6,546 bases of DNA from Flemingiibacterium sp045587285 (GTDB lineage Bacteria; Bacillota; Clostridia; Oscillospirales; CAG-272): contig JAZNBZ010000198.1 of NCBI GenBank assembly GCA_045587285.1, positions 1-6,546 on the forward strand, read 5' to 3'. The first letter of the stretch is position 1, and each line of letters opens with the position of its first letter. The notes under the pieces are model-generated. The model did no database searches. It saw only the letters and a program-made list of their open reading frames with translations, and had not been told where the DNA came from. Below, piece by piece: positions 6,185 to 6,546 of this stretch. The translations under genes and the position numbers were made by a program.

Positions 6185-6546
6185 ATCGTTATCCCCTCTC
6201 TTTCAAGATACTCCTTGAACCTGTTTCGTGTCCGCATAAGCATAACCTTTACATTACTTTCAGTCATATCATAGTCCATAGCAATATCCTTTACGGAACT
6301 CATATACCAATACCGTCTGACAAACACAATCCGTACTTCCTGCGACAGTGAAGCAACAAAGGAATTGATCGCATCCCGCAGATGGATTTCGTCTGAAATA
6401 TCGCTGCCTGCAGGATCGGGAATGAATTCTTCTGCCTCGCTGAGAATTACTTCCGTTCCGGGTGTACGCTTCTGTGCACGATTGTGTATGTAACGGTTGA
6501 TTGCAATATGGCGTGTGAGCTTGCCGAGATAGGCGGACAGTAGCTC
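6181..6546 (-). CDS. ECF-like sigma-70 family sigma factor (5' end beyond window)
   Basis: The last 121 codons are visible, open to the window edge and ending in TGA at 6181-6183. They cover the end of region 2 (AYLGKLTRHIAINRYIHNRA), a linker, and region 4 with LSQEVRIVFVRRYWYMSSV and helix-turn-helix KDIAMDYDMTESNVKVMLMR. About 50-70 N-terminal residues should lie outside. A hand alignment with the 4539-5099 sigma factor gives roughly a third identical residues across this stretch, including the shared RRYWY motif and K-x-K-EYL end. The TGA overlaps the next gene's ATG by four bases, repeating the arrangement of unit 2. Confidence 0.9.
   Translation of the reverse strand, partial: ELLSAYLGKLTRHIAINRYIHNRAQKRTPGTEVILSEAEEFIPDPAGSDISDEIHLRDAINSFVASLSQEVRIVFVRRYWYMSSVKDIAMDYDMTESNVKVMLMRTRNRFKEYLEREGITI

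Noticed and set aside
1..6546. Mobile element, CRISPR array, tRNA or rRNA
   Set aside because: No transposase, terminal repeats, spaced direct repeats or structured RNA signatures were seen on either strand.

Overview
All six genes in this window lie on the minus strand. The codon use, strong AAGGAG-type ribosome binding sites, four-base ATGA gene overlaps, and the families present (BlaI/M56 pair, ECF-like sigma factors each with a membrane partner) suggest a Clostridia-type Firmicute of moderate GC, perhaps a gut or rumen Oscillospiraceae/Ruminococcaceae relative. That placement is an inference from style, not a database match.

Read in the direction of transcription (from high to low coordinates), the window holds three membrane-signalling units. 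Unit 1 is the C-terminal two thirds of an ECF-like sigma factor (6181 to beyond 6546) overlapping by ATGA a 293-residue single-pass membrane protein (5303-6184), followed by a hairpin terminator (5227-5266). Unit 2 has its own promoter region (5147-5230), a full ECF-like sigma factor with a TTG start (4539-5099), again an ATGA overlap, then a 238-residue single-pass membrane protein (3826-4542) and a second, look-alike terminator (3777-3811). The two sigma factors are paralogs. The two membrane proteins share only a short N-terminal/TM layout and have unrelated outer domains, so they look like anti-sigma or sensor partners with different inputs.

Unit 3 is a BlaI-type repressor (3283-3666), driven by a promoter bracketed by two TGTCGAC-based operators, followed 3 bases later by a very large BlaR1-like M56 metallopeptidase (1-3279, 1093 codons, still open at the window edge). 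This protein keeps the four-helix membrane core and the HEHVH zinc site. In place of the penicillin-binding sensor domain of classic BlaR1 it has a roughly 740-residue outer region with three regularly spaced sialidase-type Asp-boxes. It also has a Pro/Thr-rich insertion in the first outer loop and a lipobox-like cysteine at the end of the last membrane helix. This is the most unusual object in the window.

There is no gene-free stretch longer than about 200 bases. The two intergenic gaps (3667-3825 and 5100-5302) hold the promoters, operators and terminators listed. I see no tRNA, rRNA, CRISPR array, insertion sequence or attachment site.
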